The notes under the pieces were generated by a model. The model saw only the letters and a list, made by a program, of their open reading frames with translations. It ran no database searches and was not told the origin of the DNA. The translations under genes were made by a program, and so were the position numbers. Of a DNA stretch of 64,000 nucleotides, positions 1 to 10,600 are shown piece after piece; the stretch's first letter is position 1; each line of letters opens with the position of its first letter. Source of the DNA: Dyadobacter sediminis. Its GTDB lineage: Bacteria; Bacteroidota; Bacteroidia; Cytophagales; Spirosomataceae. The stretch lies in the NCBI RefSeq assembly GCF_005860765.1, contig NZ_VCEI01000025.1:1116001-1180000 (forward strand). The letters are read 5' to 3'.

Positions 1-2718
1 AAGCTCTCCACCGCAAATTCGGTTTCCGGGCTTTCCGGGCAAATCATTCAGCCTTCGGATATTGCGGAATTGCTTAAAGTGATTGCGGCGGTTGAATTGA
101 GAGGCCCGATTAACTGTCAATATCCCTATCCGCTGTTTTCGCCCGTATCCGCTATGTGCGTCGGCGGCTCGGCGGAATATGCGTTGTTTTACGAAGATTT
201 TGAATCCGGAATGGATGGCTGGATTTCAGCCAGCAATTCCGAAAGCAAAAACTGGATTCCGAATAACTGGATCAACGAAAGCAAACCTCCTCTGGACAGA
301 ACCGGCCATGTTGCCTACGGTACTTCCCTGACAGATGAGTGCGGGGCATATGGTACCATTATGCTGACAAGCCCGGTCATTGACATTCCGGCACAAAAGC
401 AAGGGCCGTACTATATGGCATTTGATCATTATTTTAAAGTTTCGCGTTATGATGACGGCTGTAATCTCAGGTACCGTATCAATGGTGGAGCCTGGCTTTT
501 GATTCCGGCATCCGCTTTGACCGACAACCCGTATAATGTTCCTGAAAGCGAGACATACTTCTCGAATGAACATCCGTTGTACGGTGAGCCGGCGTTCATC
601 GGGAATAATATAGGAGATCAAAATAATACCTGGGGACAAAGCCGTATCAATCTTACAGCTCTCGGACTGGATGCAGGCGACAATATCCAGATTCAATGGG
701 TATTGGGTACAAATGGTTGTGGCTGGACCAATGCATGGTATATTGATGATGTAAGAATTTATTCATGTGCCGTTCCGGCGGTGCAGTTTGCAACCGCATC
801 GCTTACAGTCCGGGAGCATGAAGCGGCAGCAGGAAACGCTTCCAGTACATTTCCATGCCTTGACTATGTTGAAAAGAAGATAACTTTGAAAATCAACGAA
901 GCACCCACTGCGCCGGTCACGGTAAAACTGATTCCGGTATCGGGAAATGCCACGATCGGGAGCAATGCGGATTTCACAACCGGTCCGCTGGACTTTACTC
1001 TTCAGCCGGGCAAACTTTCGCATGATGTATCGTTAAGGGTTTACAATGATCCGAATGCGGAAGAGGATGAAACATTCAAGTTCAGGTTTACGGCAACGGG
1101 CGGAGGTGCGCTGTATGAAAATTACAATCAGGAGTTAACCCTGACAATCCTGGACGATGACTTTGCACCGGATGAAACACCCGGGGAACTGCCCTCCGCC
1201 GACTTTAACAATGAAGAAATTCCGCTTGGCTGGAAAATTATTGACGGGCCGAGAATTCCGTTTACATGGTATGTGTCCAAAGGCAGCCCGCTGGATTCGG
1301 CTGGCATTCCGCATCTGTTTATTTATGGCATGTTTGAGGACATAGGCGGTATCATTCTGCCGGAAGAGCAGCCTGTAAAAACTTCCTTTGAGTCTGCAAC
1401 CTTTGATGCTGTCGGATACAAGGATCTGCTGGTTACTTTTCTTCAGGAGTACCGGCATTCAAGCAGTTCCAAGGCAAAGATGGATGTATGGGACGGAGAA
1501 ACATGGCAAAATCTTCTGACACACACAAAAGATATGGGCACATCGGAAAGTCCTGCCACGGTTAATATTCCCATACCGGAATCGTACGCTAACCACAATA
1601 TGAAGATCCGTTTTACGTACGAAAACAAGGATTGGACTTACTGGGGCATTGACAACATCAAAATTACTGGAACCAGGAAACTGCCTGAGATTGCTTCCGC
1701 CGTTACTCCCGAACCACCGTCAGCATACCTCGGGCCCCATGCGACGGTGTATTTCCATGATCCGGAAACGGGCGATCTGATGGCTAAAATAAAAAACCTC
1801 AGCGACCATGATTACGGCTGTACTACGGTCCGGATTGACCGGGAAGGATCGGACGAAACCGACTGGATCGGGGATTATCACATTACCAATAAAACCTATA
1901 ACGTCATTCCGGCGCATAACAACCTTTACGGCTCCTTTGAAATCACTTTGTATTACGATGCCTCCGAACTGCCGGCTTTCAACAATTCGAGGATCAAATC
2001 CATGGGTAAAAGTGAGGGCGGAATTTCGCCGGCCAACACAGCCGCCACTTCGCAGGTAGAACTGGTTAATGTAACGGCGTATGGTTCCGGCAATGCATTT
2101 ACATCCACTTTTCATACCGGATTTTCCGGCTTTGGTCTTTCGGATGCACCCGTCGGGCCGCTTCCCGTAACGCTTTCCGGTTTTGAAGGCAAACATACTG
2201 CCGAAGGAAACCTGCTGAGCTGGATTACTGCAATGGAACGCAGCAATGCTTATTTTGAAGTTGAAAGAAGTTCAGACGGAAAAGATTTCAAAACGTTGGG
2301 CAGGGTAGAAGGCCGCGGCAATGCGGAGGTGGAAAACCAATACAGGTTTATGGACAGCAGCTATCCGGCGGGCATCAGTTATTACAGGCTGCGGCAAGTC
2401 GATACGGATGGGAAATCTGCATTAAGCCGGATTATTTCCATGGATGCACTGACTGCCCGCGACTTGAACTTTTATCCCAATCCCGTCCAGTCGCAGCTTA
2501 CGCTGGAAGTGCCGGATAGATCGATACAGACAGCAGACATAAACATCATCAATTCCTCCGGGCATGTTGTGCTGACAAAAATGAATGCCGGTAAAAAGAA
2601 CAACGCATTTGCCATGGATTTAGGCAAGTTGCCTGCCGGCATATACCAGGTTGTGATGACTGCAAAATCAGGATTGCCGGAAAGCAGGACTTATCACTTT
2701 TCCATTCTGAAACTTTAA
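1..2718 (+). CDS. Secreted T9SS cargo protein, 5' end missing (anchor-J-like, Calx-beta, sorting domain)
   Basis: The reading frame is open from base 1, so the true start lies left of the window; the TTG at 70 is only an internal codon. About 905 residues are visible. In order they show a jelly-roll, choice-of-anchor-J-like segment (about 60-250, opening with FYEDFESGMDGW), a Calx-beta-like domain (about 258-378, with the typical DETF stretch), a second anchor-J-like segment (about 395-560), a fibronectin-like segment ending in YYRLRQVDTDG (about 720-815), and a C-terminal type A sorting domain starting at FYPNPV. The sorting domain predicts export through the type IX system and surface attachment or release. 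No catalytic motif is visible in the part shown; an N-terminal enzyme such as a metallopeptidase could sit upstream, but that is a guess. A strong terminator follows at once. Confidence 0.85.
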   Translation, partial: KLSTANSVSGLSGQIIQPSDIAELLKVIAAVELRGPINCQYPYPLFSPVSAMCVGGSAEYALFYEDFESGMDGWISASNSESKNWIPNNWINESKPPLDRTGHVAYGTSLTDECGAYGTIMLTSPVIDIPAQKQGPYYMAFDHYFKVSRYDDGCNLRYRINGGAWLLIPASALTDNPYNVPESETYFSNEHPLYGEPAFIGNNIGDQNNTWGQSRINLTALGLDAGDNIQIQWVLGTNGCGWTNAWYIDDVRIYSCAVPAVQFATASLTVREHEAAAGNASSTFPCLDYVEKKITLKINEAPTAPVTVKLIPVSGNATIGSNADFTTGPLDFTLQPGKLSHDVSLRVYNDPNAEEDETFKFRFTATGGGALYENYNQELTLTILDDDFAPDETPGELPSADFNNEEIPLGWKIIDGPRIPFTWYVSKGSPLDSAGIPHLFIYGMFEDIGGIILPEEQPVKTSFESATFDAVGYKDLLVTFLQEYRHSSSSKAKMDVWDGETWQNLLTHTKDMGTSESPATVNIPIPESYANHNMKIRFTYENKDWTYWGIDNIKITGTRKLPEIASAVTPEPPSAYLGPHATVYFHDPETGDLMAKIKNLSDHDYGCTTVRIDREGSDETDWIGDYHITNKTYNVIPAHNNLYGSFEITLYYDASELPAFNNSRIKSMGKSEGGISPANTAATSQVELVNVTAYGSGNAFTSTFHTGFSGFGLSDAPVGPLPVTLSGFEGKHTAEGNLLSWITAMERSNAYFEVERSSDGKDFKTLGRVEGRGNAEVENQYRFMDSSYPAGISYYRLRQVDTDGKSALSRIISMDALTARDLNFYPNPVQSQLTLEVPDRSIQTADINIINSSGHVVLTKMNAGKKNNAFAMDLGKLPAGIYQVVMTAKSGLPESRTYHFSILKL

Positions 2719-2720
2719 TG

Positions 2721-2770
2721 AAAAAAACGGGCTTTGCAGTTATGTTATGGACTGCAAAGCCCGTTTTTTT
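2721..2770. terminator. Bidirectional rho-independent terminator
   Basis: A-rich tract, then stem CGGGCTTTGCAGT, a 10-base loop, the exact complement, and a run of T. It lies between two converging genes (ends at 2718 and 2784) and has an A-tract and T-tract on the correct sides to serve both. Confidence 0.9.
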
Positions 2771-2783
2771 TAATAAATGCCAT

Positions 2784-4199
2784 CTAATGTTTAATCAGTA
2801 ATTTACCCGATTGAATTTGATCACCGGTACGAAGCTGATATAAGTAAATCCCCTCGGCCATTTGCTGAACATCCATTACTTCTTCATGTGTTCCGGCTTG
2901 CCTGCGCTCGTTTACAAAGGTTGCCATGCTGCGTCCCTGCTTGTCCGAAATGGTCAGGGTTACATCTGCGGCTTGCTGTAAGGTGTAACGAATCGCTGTT
3001 TTGTCGCGGGCAGGGTTCGGGTAAAAGCCGTTTGCCGTAATTTCATCTGAAAATCCTTCGGGTCCGGCTGCTTGGAATTTGCTTGTTATTTCCGGAAAAA
3101 TACCTTCACGCCCCGGTGATGGCCGGGATGGAAGGGCTGCAACGAGGTAATTGGTCAGTGCGCCGGCAGCAGGTGCGGCCAGGTTGCCGCCCAACGAAAC
3201 CGTTCCGGCAGGGAATACCTTGCTGTAAACATGAAGATACGACGTGCCCGGGTCCGTGGTGTAGATTTTGTCCGCAAGCTTTTGCCATCCGTTCAGCCAT
3301 GCCGGTAAAACCTTTGCTCTCGGATCATAAGCCACATACACGATAGCTTCCTGGTCCAGATTGAATTTCAGAAACGAGTAGTGTGTATCTTTTTTGTTCG
3401 CATTTCCCGTCTGGATAAACGCTGCTCCTTGCAGAAATGCCGGCACGGATACAAAATTATAATCTCTGTCGATGTACAAAGGCACATTTACGCCCATGTT
3501 TGCCACTTCGTATGCTTCTGTGCCTTTAATTTCCGGATTTGTGATCAGTGACGGAAGGGAACGTGCTTCAATCCAGTCCACGTAATAAGGTTCTGCGGCG
3601 GTCTGCGTATCTACCCGCAAACCCAGATGCCCGAGTGCCGGATATGTTTTGTCTCTTGCTTCCAGCACCGGATCCTTGCTGTACCCGCTTCCGCTGTTGA
3701 GATATACCTCTATTTTTCCATCTGCGCTTTTTACAATTTTGATGGAGTACTGTTTGTCGGGATCAAGCGTTATGTGCTCCCAGTCCAGAATAACAGGATA
3801 AAATTCATTGCCATCTGACCGGCCCAGCATCAATCCGAGATTGTAGTATGGATGGTATTTCAGAATATAGCCATAATCGGCATCCGGCGACGGTTTGCCA
3901 AATACAATGCCGTATTCCCGCCAGTAACCGTTCTTCAGCGGATAAACTTTGGTTTCCAGCACATAGCTTGTGGCAGTGTGTTTTTTGCTGCTCGTGAGTG
4001 TTCCGCCGGCGCCGTCGATGTAATTGTAGGCCAAACCATTGACAATGGACCATTTTGCGTAACCTGTCGTCAGCCAGTCTTTGCCCAGGGAAGCCCGGGT
4101 AAAATCATCTCTGAAAATTACCTGTGCCTGCAGGGATAAAGGCAAGGTAAGCAAAGTGAGCAGCCAAATGCATTTAAATCGGGTAGAGTTAATTTTCAT
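2784..4199 (-). CDS. Secreted lectin-like T9SS cargo protein
   Basis: A 471-residue protein with a signal peptide ending at LQAQ, a concanavalin-like (LamG/DUF1080-type) fold in the first half (FRDDFTRASLG to YYVDWIE), a second domain of about 130 residues (YIDRDYNFVSVPAFLQGAAF to SLGGNL), and a C-terminal type A sorting domain beginning FYPNPARD. The start is taken at the ATG at 4199; a TTG two codons upstream is the alternative. Both N-terminal domains recur in the 625-residue protein at 34257-36134, so the two are paralogues with the same domain order. Expected role: binding or remodelling of a polysaccharide at the cell surface; no catalytic residues can be assigned. Confidence 0.85.
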   Translation of the reverse strand: MKINSTRFKCIWLLTLLTLPLSLQAQVIFRDDFTRASLGKDWLTTGYAKWSIVNGLAYNYIDGAGGTLTSSKKHTATSYVLETKVYPLKNGYWREYGIVFGKPSPDADYGYILKYHPYYNLGLMLGRSDGNEFYPVILDWEHITLDPDKQYSIKIVKSADGKIEVYLNSGSGYSKDPVLEARDKTYPALGHLGLRVDTQTAAEPYYVDWIEARSLPSLITNPEIKGTEAYEVANMGVNVPLYIDRDYNFVSVPAFLQGAAFIQTGNANKKDTHYSFLKFNLDQEAIVYVAYDPRAKVLPAWLNGWQKLADKIYTTDPGTSYLHVYSKVFPAGTVSLGGNLAAPAAGALTNYLVAALPSRPSPGREGIFPEITSKFQAAGPEGFSDEITANGFYPNPARDKTAIRYTLQQAADVTLTISDKQGRSMATFVNERRQAGTHEEVMDVQQMAEGIYLYQLRTGDQIQSGKLLIKH

Positions 4200-4602
4200 A
4201 TTCAAGTTAAAAAAGGATTTTCAAGAAAGTTCCAAACCGGTTGTTCCCGGTACCTGTATTTTGTAAACAGCCGGAATCAGCAAAACGGCAACAATTCATA
4301 AGCCGGAATAATGAGAAAATTACTTGACCAGTGCTGACCTTGTATATTCCGGTTTACAGCCGGAGAGATCGTTCCAAAGCCTGCGGTTGCTGCAAAAGTA
4401 TCTGAGTTATGCCAACTTTTTAATCCGTTTCTGAATGATTTTTCAATGCCTGTTATTTTTATTTTCTACTGAAATACATCTGTCTGGCTCAGAAGGATTT
4501 CGATTTCTGATTTTTTATTAAGTTACTTCAATTCCCTTTTATTATCACTATAATTCCTGATTTTCATCTGCCGCAGGAGTTTAAATCCGGTACTGTTTGC
4601 AA
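4200..4602. other. Intergenic stretch, nothing assignable
   Basis: About 400 bp of AT-rich DNA between the 5' end of the lectin-like gene and the terminator of the giant gene. A CAAAAGTA at 4393-4400 reads as TACTTTTG on the minus strand, like a Bacteroidota -7 element, but no matching -33 TTG sits at the right distance. Confidence 0.4.
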
Positions 4603-4643
4603 GAAAAAAGACCATCCAGCCAAACAGCTGAGATGGTCTTTTG
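4603..4643 (-). terminator. Rho-independent terminator of the giant gene
   Basis: Stem AAAAGACCATC / GATGGTCTTTT with a loop of about 15 bases. It lies 25 bp beyond the stop codon of the minus-strand 2952-residue gene and carries a T-run on that strand. Confidence 0.85.
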
Positions 4644-4667
4644 TAAAAGGGCTGTTTTTAACCCGTG

Positions 4668-7600
4668 TCAGTCGGTAACCAGAACCTTTAAAGTTTCCGT
4701 TGCCGCTGCCGATTGTATCCGGATTAAATAAATTCCTGAACTTAAAGAAAGATCGGAAACATCTATGTCGGCCTTTGAACCCGCCGTAATCTGTTTTGGC
4801 GTTCTGATGTCAAACGATCTGCCATTCGGATTGATGAGTTCAAGAGAAACATTCCCTGCATGCTGACGTGAAATCTCAACCGTGAAGCGCTTCTGGATCG
4901 GGTTCGGATAAATCGTGGAATTTTCAAATGCCGCTTTCGATTCCAGACTCCATATTTCCTCTGCACTTGTCCGTGCACCAGAATTTACGGTGCCAGTAAT
5001 CAGCAGCTGCGGCTTATTGGACGTATTTTCCCTGCTGTTGAAAGTAAGGTTCCGGTTCTGGTTGCTCGGGTTCTTCAACGCAATGCTCACTACTTTGTCT
5101 GCTGCAAGCTGCGCCTGAACATAAGCGGTTACATCAATCTCGTAGTACTTTTTTGTATTGGTAACGCCCACCAAACCCAAGACCGTTGATGAACTTGCCG
5201 GGGCATTGTTCAGGTTGATTCCGCCTTCGGTCCAGCTATCGTTGTCAACACCGTATGCAGACAAATTGACGGTTGTCGTATTTTCTGTATTGCTGCCGTA
5301 AATGCGCAGCTTGGCCGAATTGACCTGACTCACATTGCTGAGCGAGAATTTCAGATAAGCCGAACGTGTAATGCCGTCTCCGCTTCCGGACTTCACAACC
5401 AGACTTGTGGCACTTCCGTAATTTGCACCCGCATAGCTGCCGTTGCGAACATACGAATCCGCTAATGGCGACAAGGTTGCCGAAGTAGAAGCAGTGCCGT
5501 TTACAGTTACCGTTATGGTTTCGTCATCGGACAAAACAGGCGAGCCGTTATCGGTTACTTTCACTGCAAAAGTATAAGTTCCCGTCGTGGATGGAGTCCA
5601 TGTAAACACACCCGTCGTTGCATTGATCGCAGCACCGCTTGGAGAATTAACAAGCGAGAACGTTTTGCTCTGGCCTGCATTCGCGTCCGTTGCTGTTGCC
5701 GTAAAGCTCATCGCTTGACCGACCGTAACTGTTTTGTTACCAATGGCAGCCAGAACCGGCGCTGTGTTAGAGGTCGTCGTTTGCGGTATGACTTCGATAG
5801 CCGATATTTTCGGAATGTTAACCGACCCGACAATAAAATTGATATTCAGGATGCCGTCGGTAACGGTTACTGTAAAAGTTTCCACCACCGGCCGGAGAGC
5901 GCCGCCTGCCTTGGCGTAGATATCATAGTTGGTCAGTTTGCGGCTGCCTTCAATGTCTACGTTAAACCTGCGTTTGCCTGATCCGCCTGTACCTCCGCCC
6001 GGAGCACCAAACCATGTTTCTGCAAAGTGCAGCACTACGTTCATGGTTCCGTTGGAAACAGGAATGCTGTAATTGAAAGCTTCCGAAGAGCGCTCTGAAC
6101 GGTAAAGTACATCGTCCGTCGTGTTCAGGATATCTACTGAACTTGCAAGTGTTCCGGTCCGGTTTGTTCCGCCAAAATAATTGTCTCCCATAAACTGCCG
6201 GCTGCCGGAAGCAGTAAATGCTGCTCCTCCCGCATTGATCCGGATTGCCGATGCGGATGGCGAATTGCTTACCGTTACGGTAATATCTTCAACATCAGAC
6301 AGGGCTGGTGATCCGTTATCCGTTACTTTCACCGTAAAGATGAAAGTCCCCGTTGCAGCTGGTGTCCATGTGAATACACCCGTTGCTGCATCGATGGTGG
6401 CACCAGCAGGCGCTTTTATCAACGAATAGGTGTGTGTCTGGCTGGCATCGTCCGTGGCTGTTGCAGTAAAGCTCAGAGTCTGGCTTACTGCCACCGTTTT
6501 ATTGCCGATAGGCGTTAGGACAGGTGCATCATTTCCATTTGTAACCGTCAGCGTAACGGGCAGGTTGGCACTTGTGTAGCCGTCAGCTGCAAAAGTAACG
6601 GTTGCATTGTATGTTCCGAGCGCAAGGCCTGTCGGATTGATACCGAATGAAAGGTTGCCTAATGTAGGAGAAGAGGGCAGTACCAGCCAGCTGCTGTTGG
6701 CCGTTTTGCTGATGCTGATAGCCGGTGAACCCAGGTTGGCAGACAATGTAACCGTCTGCGCTGCTGGCGCCGAAGTGCCCAATGCATACGTAAAATTCAT
6801 TGGTGATTCCGACAAGGTCAGTTCTTTTACAGATGCTTCGTACGGTTTGATGTTGCGTGCAATGACAACAATATCCTGGTAATCCAGTCCGCTGGTAGTC
6901 TCTTCAAAGGCGATTACATAAGCATGCTCTACCGTCTGGCCGGCTGCATCTTTCAGCGGGTACACGCGGACATGGTGCGGCAAAGCGCCGGTAAAGGTAT
7001 TGAGCGCGTCCTCACTGTACAGATGGCGGTTGGCAAAGTACGGCCAGCGCGAATAGAAGCCAAAAGAGTTGATACCCGGATCAAAGGAAGATGCTCCGTT
7101 GATCTGCACGTCTATGGTCTGGTAATTACTGTTGGCAACTGTAAACAGCTCGGTTTTGGCATTACCGTCACCGGAACTGTACCAGCCGAAGCCCGTGACT
7201 GTTCCCGAAGGACCCTGCGGTCCGAACACGGATAAAGGTTCAATAATCACAGGCCCATCCGATGCACGCAGGAAAGCCTGAACAGGAACTTCCTCGCCCA
7301 GCAAAGGTGCTTTGGCCGTGGTTGTATTGCTGTGAATGACGTTCGTGCTTTTGTTATCATCGCCAACGTTCACTTTGATGTCATGCGCGTCCAAAACCAT
7401 TTGCAAGGAAGGTTCGTTGGTGCCTGACAGTCCGCTTGTACCCAATCCTTTCAGTATCACAGTCTGCACCGGGTTGCCCGTGCTTGTAACCTGAATGCTG
7501 GCCGTTTTCATACCGGCAGTTGTAGGATTGAATGCGACGTTAAAAGTGACAGCACTTCCGCGGGCAATGGTAACCGGCGAAGAAACTGTCGCCGTTGGTG

Positions 7601-10600
7601 CCAGTGAAAGTTGAAACTGACTTCTGTCCGTACCGCTCAGCGCAATGCCTGTTACAGTAAGGTTGCTGTTTCCGATGTTGGCCAGCGTAATGGCGTGTGG
7701 CTTTCCGGCTGCTCCGCCTACAACATCGTTATCAACGACTTTCGAAGGACTTACTTCGGCAATTCCTGCCTGAACCGTGGTTGATATTGCTTTTAGCAGT
7801 ACGATCTGCGAAGTCTTTCCTTTTGTATTGTTCCAGTTGTATTCAATGACATACAGGTTTCCAGTCTCCACGTCTTCTGTCAGGTCGAGTGGATTGGTAA
7901 AGCCGGAAAGACCTGAAATACCCTCAGTTCCCGAGCCGGTCTGCGCACCGACAATGTCATAAATGCGGTCATCACTGCTGGCCGATGTAACGGACGGGCT
8001 TTTGACTTTGGAACCGGGTTCGAGAACAATAATGTCACTTCCGCCGCTGAAACGGCAAACCAGCAATCTTCCTTTCAGAGCACCGTTAAAGGTATTGCTC
8101 TTGTATTCGATAGCTCCATTAGGCGATTTGTTGAGCTCAAAGTTGTAGGCTGCGCCCCGGTAGTTGGCATCAGGTCCCTGGCTGGCAGGGTACTTGGGAT
8201 TGTCCAGATAACCGCGGTTGGCCACGTACTCACCGCGAAGCGGGTTGGGATGGCCATAGTAGCCTACTTTCTTTAAAGGATTCACCCGGAAAAGCCAGTC
8301 ATTCTGCACTTTAATACTACCGGTCGTATCGACAAAAGGTCCGTTGTAGAAAGTTCCGTCCGGTCTTCTGGTGCCAATTACCGAAGCAGGTGAATTGCCG
8401 CCGGCAGCCGAGCCATTTGTAGGAACATAAAGTTGTCCGTTTGTATGCCAAACAAGATCCACAGCGTTGCGAACACCGGAAGCATAAATGGTCAAAGGCG
8501 AGTTGCTTGCATAAGGGTTGTAAGTACCATCTGACATGCGGTAGCTGCTGGACGGTGCAGCATTGATCAGCGCCTGATTGGAGGTCGTTCTCACGTCTAA
8601 TGGCAAAGTAATGCCGGTAAGTTTTTTAAGATCCAGTCTGAGCACAGTTGCTGCCAGAAGGCTTTCGTCGCGCTGCCAGCTACGGTCAAAATTACCCATC
8701 GAGCTCAGGCTGCCCTGATTGAAATACAGTGCGCCGTCCGGTCCGAAGGCGATGCTGTTTACAAGGTGATCCGCTTTGGAGCGCGGCAGCTTGGTCAGCA
8801 CCAGTTGTTCGGTCTGAAGGTTAGCGCCGGTCAGCTTGGAGATGTTGCCGTCAAACTCGGGCGCATTGGTCAGTCCTGCGCTGCAGTGCGATACCCAGGC
8901 AATCAGGTTGGTCGCCGTCGAGGCCGGGTCAAAGGTCAGACCCACCGAGGAGCGCAGGCCATATTTGGCTGTCAGCGACTTGATCTCCTGCTGCTCGGAG
9001 AGCATGCCGGTCTGGTGATCGACTGTGAAGCGCTCGATGACCCCGTCTAGGCGAAGAGCATAGAACTTGCCATCCGGGCCAAAGGTCAGACACGTATATT
9101 TCTTGCCGACTGTTCCAGGAATAACCTGTTTGGGGGCAAATTCCGCGGCTACCGGGTTTGTGGTACCCGTCGTGGTGCTGCCGGTGGTGAAGGTAGCCTC
9201 GTAAGGCTTGAAAGCTGCACCGCTGTACGATTTTACCTGATCCGTAACCACGAATCTGTATTTGGTATTCGCTTCAAGTGCATAACGTGGCGAGAAGCTG
9301 ATGGCATCTCCGCCGCCTGTGCCCTGAGTTGTACCAAGAATCTCAGCTGTGGCAGTACCGACAACTTTGTAAAGCTTAACCGTATTCAATGAAATGGTGC
9401 TGTTGTCCACACCGCCTTTGAATCCATCCACAATAGGAACATAAATATTATTGGCCGCAATGCTGGCAGTGTTCACGCTGACATTGGTGGCACCGTTGAC
9501 AGGCGTGGAAGAAATTACATACGGCTGGTTGGCACCCGATGCAATCACTGTAACCTGCACGAGCGTGCTGGCACTCGTATAGCCTTGTGCAGAAGCCGTA
9601 ATGGTCGCCGTATAGGTGCCTACTGCCAGCGACATAGCCGCTTTGTAGTCAAACGTTACATTGGGCTCGTTACCGTTGTGACTGGCATCAAAGCTCAGCC
9701 AGTTAGATGCGCCCGGACCGTAATCAGCTGTAAGCGTAATAGGAAGGTTATCCTGACTCGTTGAATGATTTAAGTCCAGCGAGAAAGTTTTTCCGGTAGA
9801 AGTTGTCGCTTTTTCTACTGCCAGACTGTATTCGCTGGCCGACCAGATCAGGTAAGGCGAAACATTTACCGGTGTAATGACAGCCGTATTGATTTTGGCA
9901 TTGGTACCGCCGTCGGCATTGATCGTCAGATAACCGTCGCTTACTTTTACCTGCACTTTGCCGGTTTTAAAACGCGTGCTGCTGCCGGCCGAGCCGCTTG
10001 GCACAAAGTTCTTGATCGCATTGACACCTTCCACATTGATCGTGTGGCTTTCTGGATACACGCCGATATCGCCGTCACCCGATGTAACCGTCACTTCATA
10101 GGAACCGTTCGGAACTTTGATTTCCCAGTAACCTTCTATTTTGGTACCGTTGAATTCACCGCTGATGTCATCCGCCTGCATGTGCATCAGACTGGCCAGC
10201 AATACGTCATCCGGATTACTGCGCCTGCGGCCATTTCCCAGGTTGGACGCCCCGTCTCCTGAAAGATCCAGCAGTGTGCCGTTTGAGCGCCTGCGCCATC
10301 CGTATTCAAGGCCTGTACCCTGATTGGCCCCTGTTCTCGCTCCCAGCGGCTGACCATAATCCCTGACCCAACCCGCAGGCGGCACGGTGCCGGCATTCTG
10401 GAAGTTGACCTGGATCTGTTGCTGAGTCACACTTGGAGTGGTAATCGTGAGGTTGATCAGCAGCGTGGCAGGCTGGTAACCATTTGCAGAGGCAGTTACA
10501 ATGGCTTCATAAATGCCCGGCGCCATGGTCGTCGAAAAGTTCGAAGGTCCGAAGCTGATGGTGCCCGCAGATGCCGAAGGCAAGGTCAGCCAGCTGCCGG

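Noticed and set aside
70..2718. TTG at 70 as the start of the first gene
   Set aside because: The frame is open through base 1 and no signal peptide follows the TTG, so the gene begins outside the window.
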